Of a DNA stretch of 64,000 nt, positions 44,095 through 53,379 are shown one piece after another (positions within the stretch are counted from its first letter, which is position 1; every line of letters starts with the position of its first letter). Made by a program: the position numbers and the translations under genes. Origin of the DNA: Haloplanus salinus (GTDB taxonomy: Archaea; Halobacteriota; Halobacteria; Halobacteriales; Haloferacaceae); NCBI RefSeq assembly GCF_003336245.1, contig NZ_QPHM01000003.1, positions 344,975 to 408,974 on the forward strand, in the 5' to 3' direction. The notes beneath the pieces are model-generated. The model did not search any database. It saw only the letters and a program-made list of their open reading frames with translations, and was not told the DNA's origin.

Positions 44095-44529
44095 GGCGTC
44101 ACCTACGGTTTAGTGATGATCGGCGTCTAGATTGGTGGGAGTTTATTCATCCCTCTGTGGGCGTGTTCACACGACGTTATATGTGTGAAATCCAGAAGCC
44201 CGTAGAAAATGCGAAGCTAATAAAAGAAGACACTATCTGCGTACTGCGCCCTTCGACAATCTGGTTTGGGCGATGTGACATACCCCTACGATACTGGGAG
44301 TTCGGAAAGTACCGCCAGGAAAGAGTCGATGCATGGTCGATCTGACCGTGGCGGTACACCAACCGAAGCAAGCTCGGTGGCGCTTAGATATTCCGAGCGT
44401 AACCTAACAGTACTTTTTCACGGATCGATCCGCATTGGCCTATCAACGCTTACTAGCTAGCAACGCGGCCAGCGATAAATATTAACAGCAATACATTTTG
44501 GATTCGCTGTTGAGATGGAAGACACCGAG
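44095..44529. other. Gene-free, AT-richer stretch
   Basis: About 430 bases with lower GC than the flanks. A 62-codon frame at 44,157-44,345 has no recognisable features and ordinary composition for chance, so I do not call it. Nothing else seen. Confidence 0.3.
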
Positions 44530-45005
44530 ACGACATCCGAGTAGCGAGTGACCCGTCCCGAGGTCAAGCTTCAGGACGGGTATTGAGTGACCGCCTCCCC
44601 GTCGTAAACGGAGCGGGATCAAAGGTCCCGCAGGCAGTCGGGCTACGCCCGACGACGACGGGGCTTCCCACGGTACCGCACCGCTGGGTTGGGATATTTG
44701 CTGGTTGACGACTCGTCGGCGTGACGAGCCGATGGCGGGGCCACACCGCCGTTACTCCTGTCCCCCGGCAGGGGGGACTCGGAGTTATCTTGACCGAGAC
44801 ACCACAGCGGTTCGAGAGGGTGTCCCGAACGTTCTGATTCTCGGAGTCCCGATATTGTACTTTTAGGTGGCGGTGAAACCGCCTCGGTGTGCGTCATGCC
44901 ACAACGTGACGCTACATAAATATCCGCGTCAGCGTCAGAACGTGGTCTGTAGAGAGCTTGTCGGATTCACTCCCGCCGTTTACGGCGGGATTCTCTCCTC
45001 GAAGA
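44530..45005 (-). mobile_element. PATE-like miniature derivative of a tnpB element
   Basis: On the minus strand the left end (about 45,000) has the palindrome CCCGCCGTAAACGGCGGG; the right part (44,540-44,800) repeats blocks of the first tnpB element: GATAACTCCGAGTCC, GGAGTAACGGC, CCAGCAAATATCCCA and GGGAAGCCCC. Almost the whole tnpB coding part is gone. Palindrome-associated elements of this kind (PATEs) are known derivatives of IS200/IS605 elements in haloarchaea. It may still be moved in trans and could still produce a guide-RNA-like transcript. Confidence 0.7.
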
Positions 45006-45120
45006 AAGATAATCGATATTTGTCATCAACTGCCAGAATAGCCTTTACCACGTAAAATTAAACGTTGAATTATAGATTTTATATAAAATAAAGGGCTAGG
45101 AGCAAGCGCTGTACGTGGTA

Positions 45121-46047
45121 TCACTCCAGTTGTACGGGTCGCCAGCACTCTTCCGTCCCACACTTCCCGCTCACGCGTACTTCGTCGGCACCACGAGGTC
45201 CCTGACGATGTGTAATCGTGTAATCGAAGTGTCTCGACCAATCATCCTCATCCTCAGCTAGCGAGCCAACAGCGACGAGCGCGCCGACGCCGCGGCTCCG
45301 CAGTTTCCCGGTCAGGACATTGAGAAACCGATCTCGCACCCCGTCACTCTTTGAACTGCCCAGTTGGTCGAGTGAGTAGAGACCGACCAGTCGGTCCCCG
45401 CTTTGACCCTCCGAATCAAGGACAGTGAGGAGTTCCGTGCCGAGTTGCGTCAGATTACCACCGTGAACGTGCCGTATCTCCGCGCCGTCGGGAGTGGAAG
45501 AATGATCTGACGACGTGCAGTCAATAAGGGTTAGTGGTGAAGCCTCGACCGAGCCGACGATGTCCTCGGCAACGTGCTTGGTCGACACGACCACCCCTTC
45601 TTCGGCAACGTCCCCGAACAGTTGACGGAACGACTCGAATTTCCGCTCGGTCGATTTCCCTCGAAATAGGACGATGTCCGCTGGCTCCATCCCGACCGCT
45701 TCCGGCATCGCTCCAAGAATCGGTGATCCAGTATTCCCGAGCAGCGAGCTGAACAGCTCCCCCGGGTAGCGCTCGGCCTCCGTGGCTGACGCTTCGAGCC
45801 GTGTTATCTGCGCTTGCTGCGCATCGATCGCAGTGTTAAGTATGCCGGCGTCGCTCCCTGGCTGAGACTCCCGCAAAGTTACCAGCTCGAACAGCTGGTC
45901 GATCGACCGACGGTACAGGTCGAAGGCCAGTTCACCTCCGCCAACTGTGCCTCCGTCTCGCTTGACGCGATCTGACACCGGCTCGTAGGCGCTCAGAACG
46001 CCGGCCTGGCGTTTGCCATCCTCTTTCGTGGCGGGTGGTTGACTCAT
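45121..46047 (-). CDS. DUF7504-like (RecA-fold) haloarchaeal protein
   Basis: 308 residues from ATG 46,047, which overlaps the stop of the HalOD1 gene (ATGA). The first 90 residues are helical; then a RecA-like fold without a clear Walker A: ADIVLFRGKSTERKFESFRQ, VVVSTKHVAEDIVGSV, LTLIDCTSSD and LVGLYSLDQLGSSKSDGVRD, ending GVGALVAVGSL. This matches the haloarchaeal DUF7504 type, often next to HalOD1 and Bat genes. Third in the probable operon bat, HalOD1, DUF7504. Role presumed in signal transduction. Confidence 0.72.
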   Translation of the reverse strand: MSQPPATKEDGKRQAGVLSAYEPVSDRVKRDGGTVGGGELAFDLYRRSIDQLFELVTLRESQPGSDAGILNTAIDAQQAQITRLEASATEAERYPGELFSSLLGNTGSPILGAMPEAVGMEPADIVLFRGKSTERKFESFRQLFGDVAEEGVVVSTKHVAEDIVGSVEASPLTLIDCTSSDHSSTPDGAEIRHVHGGNLTQLGTELLTVLDSEGQSGDRLVGLYSLDQLGSSKSDGVRDRFLNVLTGKLRSRGVGALVAVGSLAEDEDDWSRHFDYTITHRQGPRGADEVRVSGKCGTEECWRPVQLE

Positions 46048-46343
46048 AGCGGCGCGGTGGTTGTGGACTTGGGTGCCGGTTTGATTTCGACGGTGCTGTC
46101 GGTTCGAAGCGTCACGAGCGCACCCTCCCACCGGAAAGTCAGTTCGCCCTCGTTGAGCGTCGGCTCTCGTTGGTCGGTCCCTCCAAATAGCGTATCGATA
46201 GCGTCGGCGTCGATCACCTCGGCGAGAGGGGTCAACTCCTCAGGACTCGTGTCCTTGTACTTCGCCATCTGCTTGGCGACGAACACCGAGTCGGACGACC
46301 TCTCAGACGTTTCGTACGCCACGGTCACGTGATCGCTCTCCAT
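46044..46343 (-). CDS. HalOD1 output-domain protein
   Basis: 99 residues. The HalOD1 domain is a small haloarchaeal module thought to be an output domain of signalling. Typical features: an N-terminal VTVAYETSERSSDSVF, the core LTPLAEVIDADAIDTLFGG, and the strands LTFRWEGALVTLRTDSTVEI. Sits 71 bases after the end of the bat-type gene and overlaps the next gene by 4 bases. Confidence 0.85.
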   Translation of the reverse strand: MESDHVTVAYETSERSSDSVFVAKQMAKYKDTSPEELTPLAEVIDADAIDTLFGGTDQREPTLNEGELTFRWEGALVTLRTDSTVEIKPAPKSTTTAPL

Positions 46344-46414
46344 ACATTCCTATACACTAGTGCATACTGAGTGACTGGTGCCGAACTACTCCGGTCGGAT
46401 TCGGTGCTACCTAA

Positions 46415-49400
46415 CTAGTCAGTATCGGGGGAGCGATCAAGAATCGTCCCAAGGAGCTTCCGCTCTGCGGTGCGAAGATGCTGGTGCAGGGTCGAACGCG
46501 AGATATCGAATTGATCGGCGAGTTCGTCACCGGAGACGCCTTTCGGTTGATCGAAGAACCCACGACGATATGCTGTGGAGAGAACCTCGGTTTGCCGATC
46601 GGTTAACGCTGCAAACGGTTCTCTTCGAGCTTGGTCCACTTCGATTCGGTGTTTCGAGACGAGTTGTGGGTCTCCGGTCGTCCGTAGCGCCTCCCAAAGT
46701 AGGCGCGTCCGGCCGGCAGGGACGTGGAAAGTAGTCACTTCGCCGCTTGCACTGCTCGTGACCGACGCCAGTGTGGCGCTGTGTGCGTCGATCGCGTTCA
46801 GTAGGTGACGGAGTCGGTCGTCCGGTCCAACCGTTCGGTTGACATCGAACGCGAACACGCCACCGCCAAGCGACTCGATGCTTGGCTTGACGAACCACGT
46901 CGCTGTATCAAAATACCGCTCGATGGTCGTCTGATCCGGCGCCCGTACCTGCCCCGTCAGACTGAGGTCATCCGCTGCACTGACAATAATTGTCGATGCG
47001 GCGAAACGTGTCCCTTCGGGCACGTCGGGAAAGAGGATACCGTCGGCCGACCACTCGACTTCCGTCTCGACTATCGTGTTCTGGTCTAGGCGGTTATCCA
47101 GCCTATCGAGGACGAAGCCCGCACACCGGCCCATCTCTTCGAGGTATTCGATGGTATTTTTATCGAACCCGTCGGCGGGCGTACTCAGCACCTCCATGGT
47201 ACCGCGGATCACCCCGGAGTGACAGACTGGAATGGCGACCGTAGACCGATACCCACAGTTCAGGAGCCGGGAGGACCACTGTTCGTAGCTGGTGTCTCGA
47301 ACGGTGTTCGGGACGGACACGGCCTCGCTGTCCATAGCGGCCGTCAGCGTCGGCGAGATGGACGGGGAGCCTTCGTCGGTGCCACCCTGAACGGTTACCG
47401 GCCCCCCCTCGTTTGCCTCCAAGATCGGCTGTATGGTGTGGTTGCTCGCGTTCCACTGGCCAACCCAGGCGTCGTCACCCGCAGTCAGCGCGAAATCGAG
47501 GAGTACCTCGTACACGGCCTCCCGGGACTTCGCCTCCTGGAGGCGGCGCTGGGCCTCGCGAAACTCGGTTGCGAGCCGCTGTTGGGTTGTAAGCGCCGCG
47601 TTCTTCGCCCGTAGTTGCTCGTTCAGTGCCTCGACCTGTGCCTCCTGGGCCGCTCGTTCCAGCCCAGCTGTGAGGTTTCGAGCAGCCGTCTCGACGAACC
47701 CGACGTCCACCTCGTCCGGCTCGTCCGTCTGGACGGCGAGGAGCCCGAACGTGTCGAGCGGGACGACGATCACCCCACGCTGAGCGTCGGCGTCACGCGG
47801 TCCGATGCAGTTTTGCGCCGCCTCGATATGCTTCGTTCGGTTGTGGCTGAACGCCTCCCAGAGCGCGTCGTCGTCGGGCGTAATCTGGGAGCGGTCGTTC
47901 GATGCTGCTGACTCGTCGGCGACCCCGGCTGGTCGCAGCGTTCCGACTTCGTCGTCGAACTCGTACACCGTTACACTGGGGACGTTCAGTGCCGCTACCG
48001 TGGCTTCGGCGCCGACGGCACACACCTCACTCGATGTCTCGGCGTCGAGGAGCACGCTACCGATGCGGTTCAGCGCCGTCAGCTTTCGCTGCCGTTCCAG
48101 CGCAGTCTTCACTTCCCTGTAGTCGGTGATATCCGTCGCGACGCCAAGCACTGCGTCCTCGTCGCTTCCTGCGGGGGTAAACGGCACTTTCCACGTCCGC
48201 AGTATTCGTTCGTTCCCGTCGGCGTCGGTGAGCGTCTCTTCCGGCCGGTAAACCGTCTCGCCGGACTCGAGTACGTGTTGGTCGTCAGCTCTGAAGTGGT
48301 CGACCTCATGGTCTTCGGTGGCGAACGCCGCGTCCGTCTGTCCTTCCAGCTCCGAGACGGTCGTGCCGTACACCTCCGCGACAGCCTCGTTGACGAGGAG
48401 GAACTCCCCGGCCGCATTCTTCGCGAACACCAAGTGCGGAATGTGATCGATGATGTCACGAAGTTGTTGTCGTTCTGCCTCGCGTGCATCCCGGGCAGCT
48501 CTGAGTTCGCGTTCGCGCGTCAGCAGCGCGAGGGCCGTTGTCGCGTGCTTCCCGAGAATAGCGAGCAGTTCGCGCTCTGACGACGAGAAATCGTCGACGT
48601 CCGTCGACCCAACGAGCAGGACGCCGTGCGATTCGAGGGGAACGATCATCTCCGATCGGAGTGGGGTCTCGGGTTCGTATACCCCTGTCTCAGTTGCGAG
48701 ATTCGCGTAGTATCGTGGCTCGCCGGCCTCGAACGCGTCCCAGACGAGGCCGGAGCCGTGCTCGAACGTCGGTCTCGTGAGGTCACTCTCCTCGGCTGCT
48801 GCCGAGACATCGACCGGTGCGAGTCGATCGCGCTCGTTCTCGTACGTCCAGTAGCCCGCCAACGGCCGGTCGACGATGTCCGTCGTCGCCGCGATGAGTT
48901 CTTCGACCAGCTCGCCCCTCGTCTCGGCGAGCATAAATTGCCCAACGCGCTCGCGGATCGCTTCAAGCCGGTGTTCGGTCTGTCGCCGCTTACCGATGTC
49001 CCGGTTCACGCAGATCAGTCCTCCATCCGGAAGCGACGTCAGGTTCACCATCTGCGGAACCCGGCCACCCTCCTTTTTTCGGCCGACTAGCTCTCCCTCC
49101 CAGACCCCGCTTTCGGCGATTTTCGGGAAGATGGTTTCCTCGATTTCTTCGATCTGTTCTTGATCGTAGATCTGCCGCCACGTTCCGCCGAGAAGTTCCT
49201 CAGGGTCGTAGCCGAGGATGTCAGCGTGGCACTGGTTCATATAGACGTACTCTTCATCCGCGTTCAGGATCGAAATTCCAGTCAGGGAGGCGTCCATCGC
49301 AGTCGCCCGGCGCTGGAGTTTCCGGAGCCGCTCGATTCGACCTGTCGCCTCCCGAACGGACGCGACCAGATACTCCGTCCCGCCGACCGTCATCGCTGTC

Positions 49401-49969
49401 GAGTGAATCTCGACCGGAACGTCGTCGCCGTCTTCGGTGCGAACGAACACCGGGTCGTCCTCCCCGATACGGATGTCAGTACCGCCCTTCGCGACAGCTT
49501 CTGCATACCGTTCTCGATATGCGTCCCGGTCGCTCTTCGGGTGTATTTCGTACCAGTGAGCGTCAACCAATGAGGAGCGCGAGCACCCGAAAAGTTCGAC
49601 CGCTGCATCGTTGACAGCGGTGATCGTGCCGGACTCAGTCTCGACGACGAGGAGCGGATCCGCCGCTTCGAGAAACGCAATACTGTTGAGATCATCGTTC
49701 GTCTCAACGGGCCGGCCGCCATCGGATAAACATCGTCTTCCGGGTTCAGCGCCGGTAACATCTCCTGACAGTTTCCCGGAATATCGTACGGTGCCGTCAG
49801 TCCGAGATCGTTCCCGAATGCGCTCTACACGGTCAAGATCTCGAGGGGTAACGGAGATAGCCCGGTCTTCGGGTTGCACGCCAATCGTTGTGGTCACATT
49901 ATACTTAATTACGTCGCCGCTCCGGACCGAGCCACGCCACTGCACCGCCCCCAAGATCCGTACTGTCAT
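46415..49969 (-). CDS. Bat-like PAS/GAF multisensor with HTH-10 output
   Basis: 1184 residues; bacterio-opsin-activator-type regulator. Domain order, by eye: PAS (about 95-200), PAS (215-330), GAF (340-490), PAS (505-625, DIIDHIPHLVFAKNAAGEFL), GAF (640-790), a coiled coil, GAF (815-965), the bacterio-opsin activator domain (980-1110) and a C-terminal HTH-10 (LTDRQTEVLSTAYRRGFFDQ, then DELADQFDISRSTLHQHLRT). Such proteins sense light, oxygen or small molecules and act directly on promoters. The first 70 residues are unusual and a later start is possible. Followed by HalOD1 and DUF7504 genes on the same strand. Confidence 0.88.
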   Translation of the reverse strand: MTVRILGAVQWRGSVRSGDVIKYNVTTTIGVQPEDRAISVTPRDLDRVERIRERSRTDGTVRYSGKLSGDVTGAEPGRRCLSDGGRPVETNDDLNSIAFLEAADPLLVVETESGTITAVNDAAVELFGCSRSSLVDAHWYEIHPKSDRDAYRERYAEAVAKGGTDIRIGEDDPVFVRTEDGDDVPVEIHSTAMTVGGTEYLVASVREATGRIERLRKLQRRATAMDASLTGISILNADEEYVYMNQCHADILGYDPEELLGGTWRQIYDQEQIEEIEETIFPKIAESGVWEGELVGRKKEGGRVPQMVNLTSLPDGGLICVNRDIGKRRQTEHRLEAIRERVGQFMLAETRGELVEELIAATTDIVDRPLAGYWTYENERDRLAPVDVSAAAEESDLTRPTFEHGSGLVWDAFEAGEPRYYANLATETGVYEPETPLRSEMIVPLESHGVLLVGSTDVDDFSSSERELLAILGKHATTALALLTRERELRAARDAREAERQQLRDIIDHIPHLVFAKNAAGEFLLVNEAVAEVYGTTVSELEGQTDAAFATEDHEVDHFRADDQHVLESGETVYRPEETLTDADGNERILRTWKVPFTPAGSDEDAVLGVATDITDYREVKTALERQRKLTALNRIGSVLLDAETSSEVCAVGAEATVAALNVPSVTVYEFDDEVGTLRPAGVADESAASNDRSQITPDDDALWEAFSHNRTKHIEAAQNCIGPRDADAQRGVIVVPLDTFGLLAVQTDEPDEVDVGFVETAARNLTAGLERAAQEAQVEALNEQLRAKNAALTTQQRLATEFREAQRRLQEAKSREAVYEVLLDFALTAGDDAWVGQWNASNHTIQPILEANEGGPVTVQGGTDEGSPSISPTLTAAMDSEAVSVPNTVRDTSYEQWSSRLLNCGYRSTVAIPVCHSGVIRGTMEVLSTPADGFDKNTIEYLEEMGRCAGFVLDRLDNRLDQNTIVETEVEWSADGILFPDVPEGTRFAASTIIVSAADDLSLTGQVRAPDQTTIERYFDTATWFVKPSIESLGGGVFAFDVNRTVGPDDRLRHLLNAIDAHSATLASVTSSASGEVTTFHVPAGRTRLLWEALRTTGDPQLVSKHRIEVDQARREPFAALTDRQTEVLSTAYRRGFFDQPKGVSGDELADQFDISRSTLHQHLRTAERKLLGTILDRSPDTD

Positions 49970-50109
49970 CTGAATTATTGGTAATTCCCAATCGAGGATT
50001 TGGAAGTCGAGGTGAGTTGATGTGAGTCGTTCAACCTCGGAGTGGTGGCTGTGTGAATCGAAGCGCCGATCTGAATTGACAGAGACAGTGACGATACCGG
50101 TTGTCGAGG

Positions 50110-50487
50110 CGGTTGCTGACGAGTGCTGCTGCTGCCGACTCGCCGGCCCGAGGCGTACGCGTCGGGGACGCCCACACCGTTCATCTCAATCTTCCACCGC
50201 CGTCCTAACTCTGCTTCCAGTTCGTGACGGATCCAGTCACAGGACGTCTGGAACGTGAACTGATCGGGCAGGTCGCGCCCGCCCATCGCGGCACGAGCCA
50301 CAGGCTCTCCAGCAGGAAGCTCACGATTACGAATGCAAACCGGACGATCGGGTCTCGTGTTGTCGTTGTTGCTCGGGCCTGGCGAAACAGGCGGTAACTG
50401 GTTTCTATCGCCGAACGTTTCCAATAGTGGCGTTCAGTTCGTGTGGGCGTGCGATCTCGGAGCCACGTACCCCCCCACAACTTCACC
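50110..50487 (-). pseudogene. Remnant of an ISH3-like transposase (3' part)
   Basis: In the minus strand WKRSAIETSYRLFRQARATT, then TRDPIVRFAFVIVSFLLESL match the end of ISH3/IS4-like transposases (the family pattern is Y..R..IET.YR and TSRDP.VR). After a frame change near 50,260 the tail QTSCDWIRHELEAELGRRWK follows in another frame. The N-terminal two thirds, including the catalytic Asp residues, are missing. It is thus inactive. The 130 bases to its left (49,975-50,109) hold nothing I can name. Confidence 0.65.
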
Positions 50488-50578
50488 ATGCTTCCCGCGA
50501 TTTCCGTTCTGGTACGAGACAGGGACCGCGAGCGGGAAGCGCAAACACCGAGCAACTGCTCACGCGACTCACAGACCG

Positions 50579-50995
50579 ATGACCGACGATACGGAAGACC
50601 GCGACCCTGAAGCACTGCTTGAACAGCCGAAAGAACGGAAACGCCACCGGAGCGAGGCGCAAGAACAAGTGACTGATGACGATGAGCCATCATGAGAGGA
50701 GTACATCGCTGAGGTCTACGCAGAGCTCGATGCCGGTGAGGCACCGACGAGTCTCACAATGCGAGACCGGAATCTCGAAGCGCTAATTCGTGGCCTCGAC
50801 GAGGCAGGCCAACTCGATTCAGTTGGCGCTGATATTCGGGACCATCTCCATCGAGATGGAGCCGACTCAGAGAGTCGCGGCTCACTGCTTGGGCTGCTCG
50901 TTCGTGCTGGTTTGGCAGAGGTCCGTCCGGATCTTATTGAGGCCGGTCAGGCTACGAGAGATATACTGAGCGGAAAGAAACACAGTTTTAGCTGA
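50579..50995 (+). pseudogene. Small acidic protein with in-frame TGA
   Basis: From ATG 50,579 the frame reads MTDDTEDRDPEALLEQPKER to a TGA at 50,693-50,695, and then continues in the same frame, EEYIAEVYAELDAGEAPTSL, NLEALIRGLDEAGQLDSVGA, to a normal stop at 50,995. Total about 138 codons. Both sides have similar acidic, helical character, so the TGA most likely interrupts one gene. The second half alone has an ATG at 50,759. Function unknown; the end (RAGLAEVRPDLIEAGQAT) looks helical. Confidence 0.62.
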
Positions 50996-51000
50996 AATGC

Positions 51001-51183
51001 ACGCGACAGGGCGATCCACTGCTGCCGACAGAGGTGAAAGCGAAACAGTCACTCATCAGCCTTGACGACGAAGATCCGACGCCAGCCGATCATCATCGTG
51101 CTCAGTTGCACGCCTATCTCTACGGACTCGATCAGACGGTGTCCTATGCCGTCCGGACCGGGCTAGTGAAATTCCGTACATAG
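51001..51183 (+). pseudogene. Possible fragment of a PD-(D/E)xK nuclease-like protein
   Basis: About 60 codons without a start: DPLLPTEVKAKQSLISLDDE, then HHRAQLHAYLYGLDQTVSYA and a stop. The combination of E-V-K with a following QLHAYLYGL helix recalls the EVK and QxxxY helix of Cas4/RecB-type nucleases. The fragment is too short to be sure. It follows the interrupted gene closely and is probably part of the same decayed cluster. Confidence 0.35.
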
Positions 51184-51228
51184 GCAATCCGTAACGTTGG
51201 AACGCCCGGACTCGTTCACCAACCCCAC

Positions 51229-51588
51229 TCAAATTTCGGTGAGACCGAGACTGTATTCGAGTGCGGTATCGACTTCGTCTATCCGCTCTTGCGGAATCGA
51301 GCCGAGGTTCTCGGTGATACGGCGCTCGATAGAGATAGTCCGAATCTGGCTACAGAGCGCGATTGAGTCTTCCCGAAGCGCACACTCCTCGGCTGGGACG
51401 AGCACTTCGAACGGGTAGAGCTGCTCGCCGAACGAGGTGGTGAACGGAACAACGATCGTTGTCGGTGCGTTTGCATTCCCGACATCGTTCTGCACGACGA
51501 GACACGGTCGCGTTCCCCGCTGTTCGGAACCCTGTGTCTGATCGAGTTCGACGATAACGACATCCCCTCGGCGGACAGACAGAGCCAT
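51229..51588 (-). CDS. mazF-like: MazF/PemK-type toxin
   Basis: 119 residues. MazF toxins are mRNA endonucleases. Typical start VRRGDVVIVELDQTQGSEQR followed by GTRPCLVVQNDVGN, the strand TTIVVPFTTS and the end SIALCSQIRTISIERRITEN. All family landmarks (GD.., RP.LVVQ.., ..D.iR.ids) are present and the gene is full length. It starts three bases after the stop of the antitoxin gene, so the two are co-translated. Confidence 0.9.
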   Translation of the reverse strand: MALSVRRGDVVIVELDQTQGSEQRGTRPCLVVQNDVGNANAPTTIVVPFTTSFGEQLYPFEVLVPAEECALREDSIALCSQIRTISIERRITENLGSIPQERIDEVDTALEYSLGLTEI

Positions 51589-51591
51589 ATG

Positions 51592-51858
51592 CTACCACTC
51601 TGGGGCATCGCCTAGGTGGTCATTAGCCTCCGTCGAGACGCCCTCCGGTTCGTCAGCGAGCTCGCTGGTTCGTTGGGCACGCTGACGGTACCCCTCAGCC
51701 AACTCCTCACGAGTGACCGGTCGTTCGATAACGAGCTTCCCCGCCTCTTCGTGGATCACGACGTCATCTCCTCCCTTAATTCCGAACCGTTCTCGGAGCT
51801 CTTTGGGGATCGTCACTTGGCCTCGCTCCCCGATCTTCCGGCGTTCGCCCTTACTCAT
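51592..51858 (-). CDS. mazE-like: AbrB/MazE-type antitoxin
   Basis: 88 residues. A swapped-hairpin AbrB domain: RRKIGERGQVTIPKELRERF, then GIKGGDDVVIHEEAGKLVIE, followed by an acidic helical tail that would bind the toxin. First gene of the MazEF-type operon. AT-rich sequence (ATATTCATATCTTATTCATA, from about 51,860) just upstream is the likely promoter. Confidence 0.9.
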   Translation of the reverse strand: MSKGERRKIGERGQVTIPKELRERFGIKGGDDVVIHEEAGKLVIERPVTREELAEGYRQRAQRTSELADEPEGVSTEANDHLGDAPEW

Positions 51859-51943
51859 ACATATTCATATCTTATTCATACTAAAAAGCCATTCGGACAG
51901 AAGGCAGTAAGCTCAGACTCCCGGCTTACACTCGGAGAGTAAT

Positions 51944-52071
51944 GGGGTAATTTCGCGCCGACGATTTATCCGCCACGAGGGAGCGAAGAGGTCCGATACC
52001 TCTCGTTCCTCATCATGTCCGATACCAATTCCTCGGTCGTGTCGAACGCCTCCGTCGAGACGTTCACTCCC
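51944..52071. repeat. 128-base duplicated segment, copy 2
   Basis: Same length and end points as 23,002-23,129 without gaps. It still encodes MSDTNSSVVSNASVETFTP on the plus strand (the VWA start in the other copy), then runs into unrelated sequence. It includes the right dyad arm TGGGGTAAT but no left arm. Confidence 0.8.
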
Positions 52072-52397
52072 ACTATGGTTCCAAGTGCCCACACGACTAT
52101 CGAGTAGGTTACGAGCACCGCGATGAGTCGAAATTCTCGAAACTGCGGATCGCTCTGCGTGGCCCCGATGTGAAGCACCTGCCAGCCAGCGACGATGGCG
52201 ACCCCCTGACCGAGTGCGATCACGCCAAGCAGTAGCAGGTAGTTTACCAGGAATCGGTCGGTCAACCAGCTATCGAGTCGGGCACGGAAGTCCGACACCG
52301 TGAGTGATGGGAGACACCTGAGAGCAACAACGCCGAGTACTGCCAGATACTGCAACGGCGTCGTCGCTATCTCGCCGATGGACGAATACGGAATCAC
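51966..52397 (-). CDS. Membrane protein with antisense-derived C-terminus
   Basis: 143 residues with three or four membrane helices (TPLQYLAVLGVVALRCLPSL, VNYLLLLGVIALGQGVAIVA, FRLIAVLVTYSIVVWALGTI). The last 34 residues (from about NVSTEAFDTTEELVSDMMRN) are encoded by the reverse strand of the duplicated VWA start segment, so this end is probably not original. The family is not known to me. It is a single gene between MazEF and small membrane-protein genes. Confidence 0.62.
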   Translation of the reverse strand: MIPYSSIGEIATTPLQYLAVLGVVALRCLPSLTVSDFRARLDSWLTDRFLVNYLLLLGVIALGQGVAIVAGWQVLHIGATQSDPQFREFRLIAVLVTYSIVVWALGTIVGVNVSTEAFDTTEELVSDMMRNERYRTSSLPRGG

Positions 52398-52703
52398 AGT
52401 GCTCGTGAGCGTTGGCTACTGTATATTTTTGTCTTCGAATTAATCGGTAATTGAACTCATACTGTGAATAACCACCATATTTGTTCGCTACCGGCTAGCG
52501 TTTTGCTGGTTCGAACGTTTTCTAGGGATCCCTGTGCTGTATTTGTATTCGTCACGTACTGGCGGACTCCTTCGTGGATGTCCCTTCGTCACGAAGTCAG
52601 AGAGCGGTTAGTGGATCATGATCGGTTCCATCTCGATCTTTGAAGCTGTCCACGAGTGCCTCACGGGACGCTCCGTGTCCAGTCGTATGTAGTTCACGAC
52701 CCT
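52398..52703. other. Gene-free stretch
   Basis: About 300 bases, AT-richer near 52,430-52,500 (promoter region of the membrane protein on the minus strand). Nothing else supported. Confidence 0.3.
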
Positions 52704-52847
52704 TCATCTCCTGTAGTTCAACAACGCCCAGACTACGAACGTAGTCAAGAAACAGAGGACTGCTCCATCTTGTGGCGACAGCACTACTGCACCGACGGCG
52801 AACGAGCCAATCATCCAGAGGGTGACGAGCAGCCCGTTAGATTCCAT
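52704..52847 (-). CDS. Tiny two-helix membrane protein
   Basis: 47 residues: MESNGLLVTLWMIGSFAVGA, VVLSPQDGAVLCFLTTFVVW, then ALLNYRR. Two helices separated by SPQDG and a positively charged end. The hydrophobic pattern and clean start and stop favour a real gene; no family recognised. A second small membrane protein lies just upstream on the same strand. Confidence 0.5.
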   Translation of the reverse strand: MESNGLLVTLWMIGSFAVGAVVLSPQDGAVLCFLTTFVVWALLNYRR

Positions 52848-52922
52848 ACGGGGTCTCTGTTCGCCGACCTGTATGTATCCCCCCGAACGATTTCAGTAGC
52901 CGCAACGGACGGCGGATTTAAA

Positions 52923-53115
52923 TTAACGGTACTGCAGCGCAAGTATCAACAAAACAGCCATCCCGCCGACAACGAGCATCGCGACACGGATACGACTTGC
53001 GAGCGCCCGCTTTTTTATCGAGGATCGCTTCCAGTTCGAAGTGATCGAGTAACCCACCGCTGAAGAATACTAACGTGACTGCCGAAATACCCATAGCCAG
53101 CGATACAGTCCTCAA
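52923..53115 (-). pseudogene. Small two-helix membrane protein, frameshift in an A-run
   Basis: The start MRTVSLAMGISAVTLVFFSG, GLLDHFELEAILDKK is followed in the next frame by RALASRIRVAMLVVGGMAVL, LILALQYR and a stop. The change of frame lies in a run of six A (minus strand, near 53,010); five would give one 63-residue protein with two membrane helices. Without the shift the frame ends in an unlikely Cys/Arg-rich tail. It may be a real lesion, phase variation or a sequencing error. Confidence 0.6.
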
Positions 53116-53379
53116 TTCGGTGAGAACAGTCTACTCCATCCAGAGACTCGTAAGAAGCATCGGTAGCCCGAAGCCTGGGCGGCGCTGCATATCCTCGGTC
53201 GTTTAGCGGCGTTTACAATTATGGCTGAATTGGAACTTTCGTTCACGATGATACGACGACTCGACAAACGACAGTTCGGTTCAATTCAGCCATTAGCCGC
53301 TGATACGTGCGTTTCCGAGCTTCTCCGATCTAATATCGACACGAGTATTAAGTGCTATGCTGATATGAACGTCGGGATA

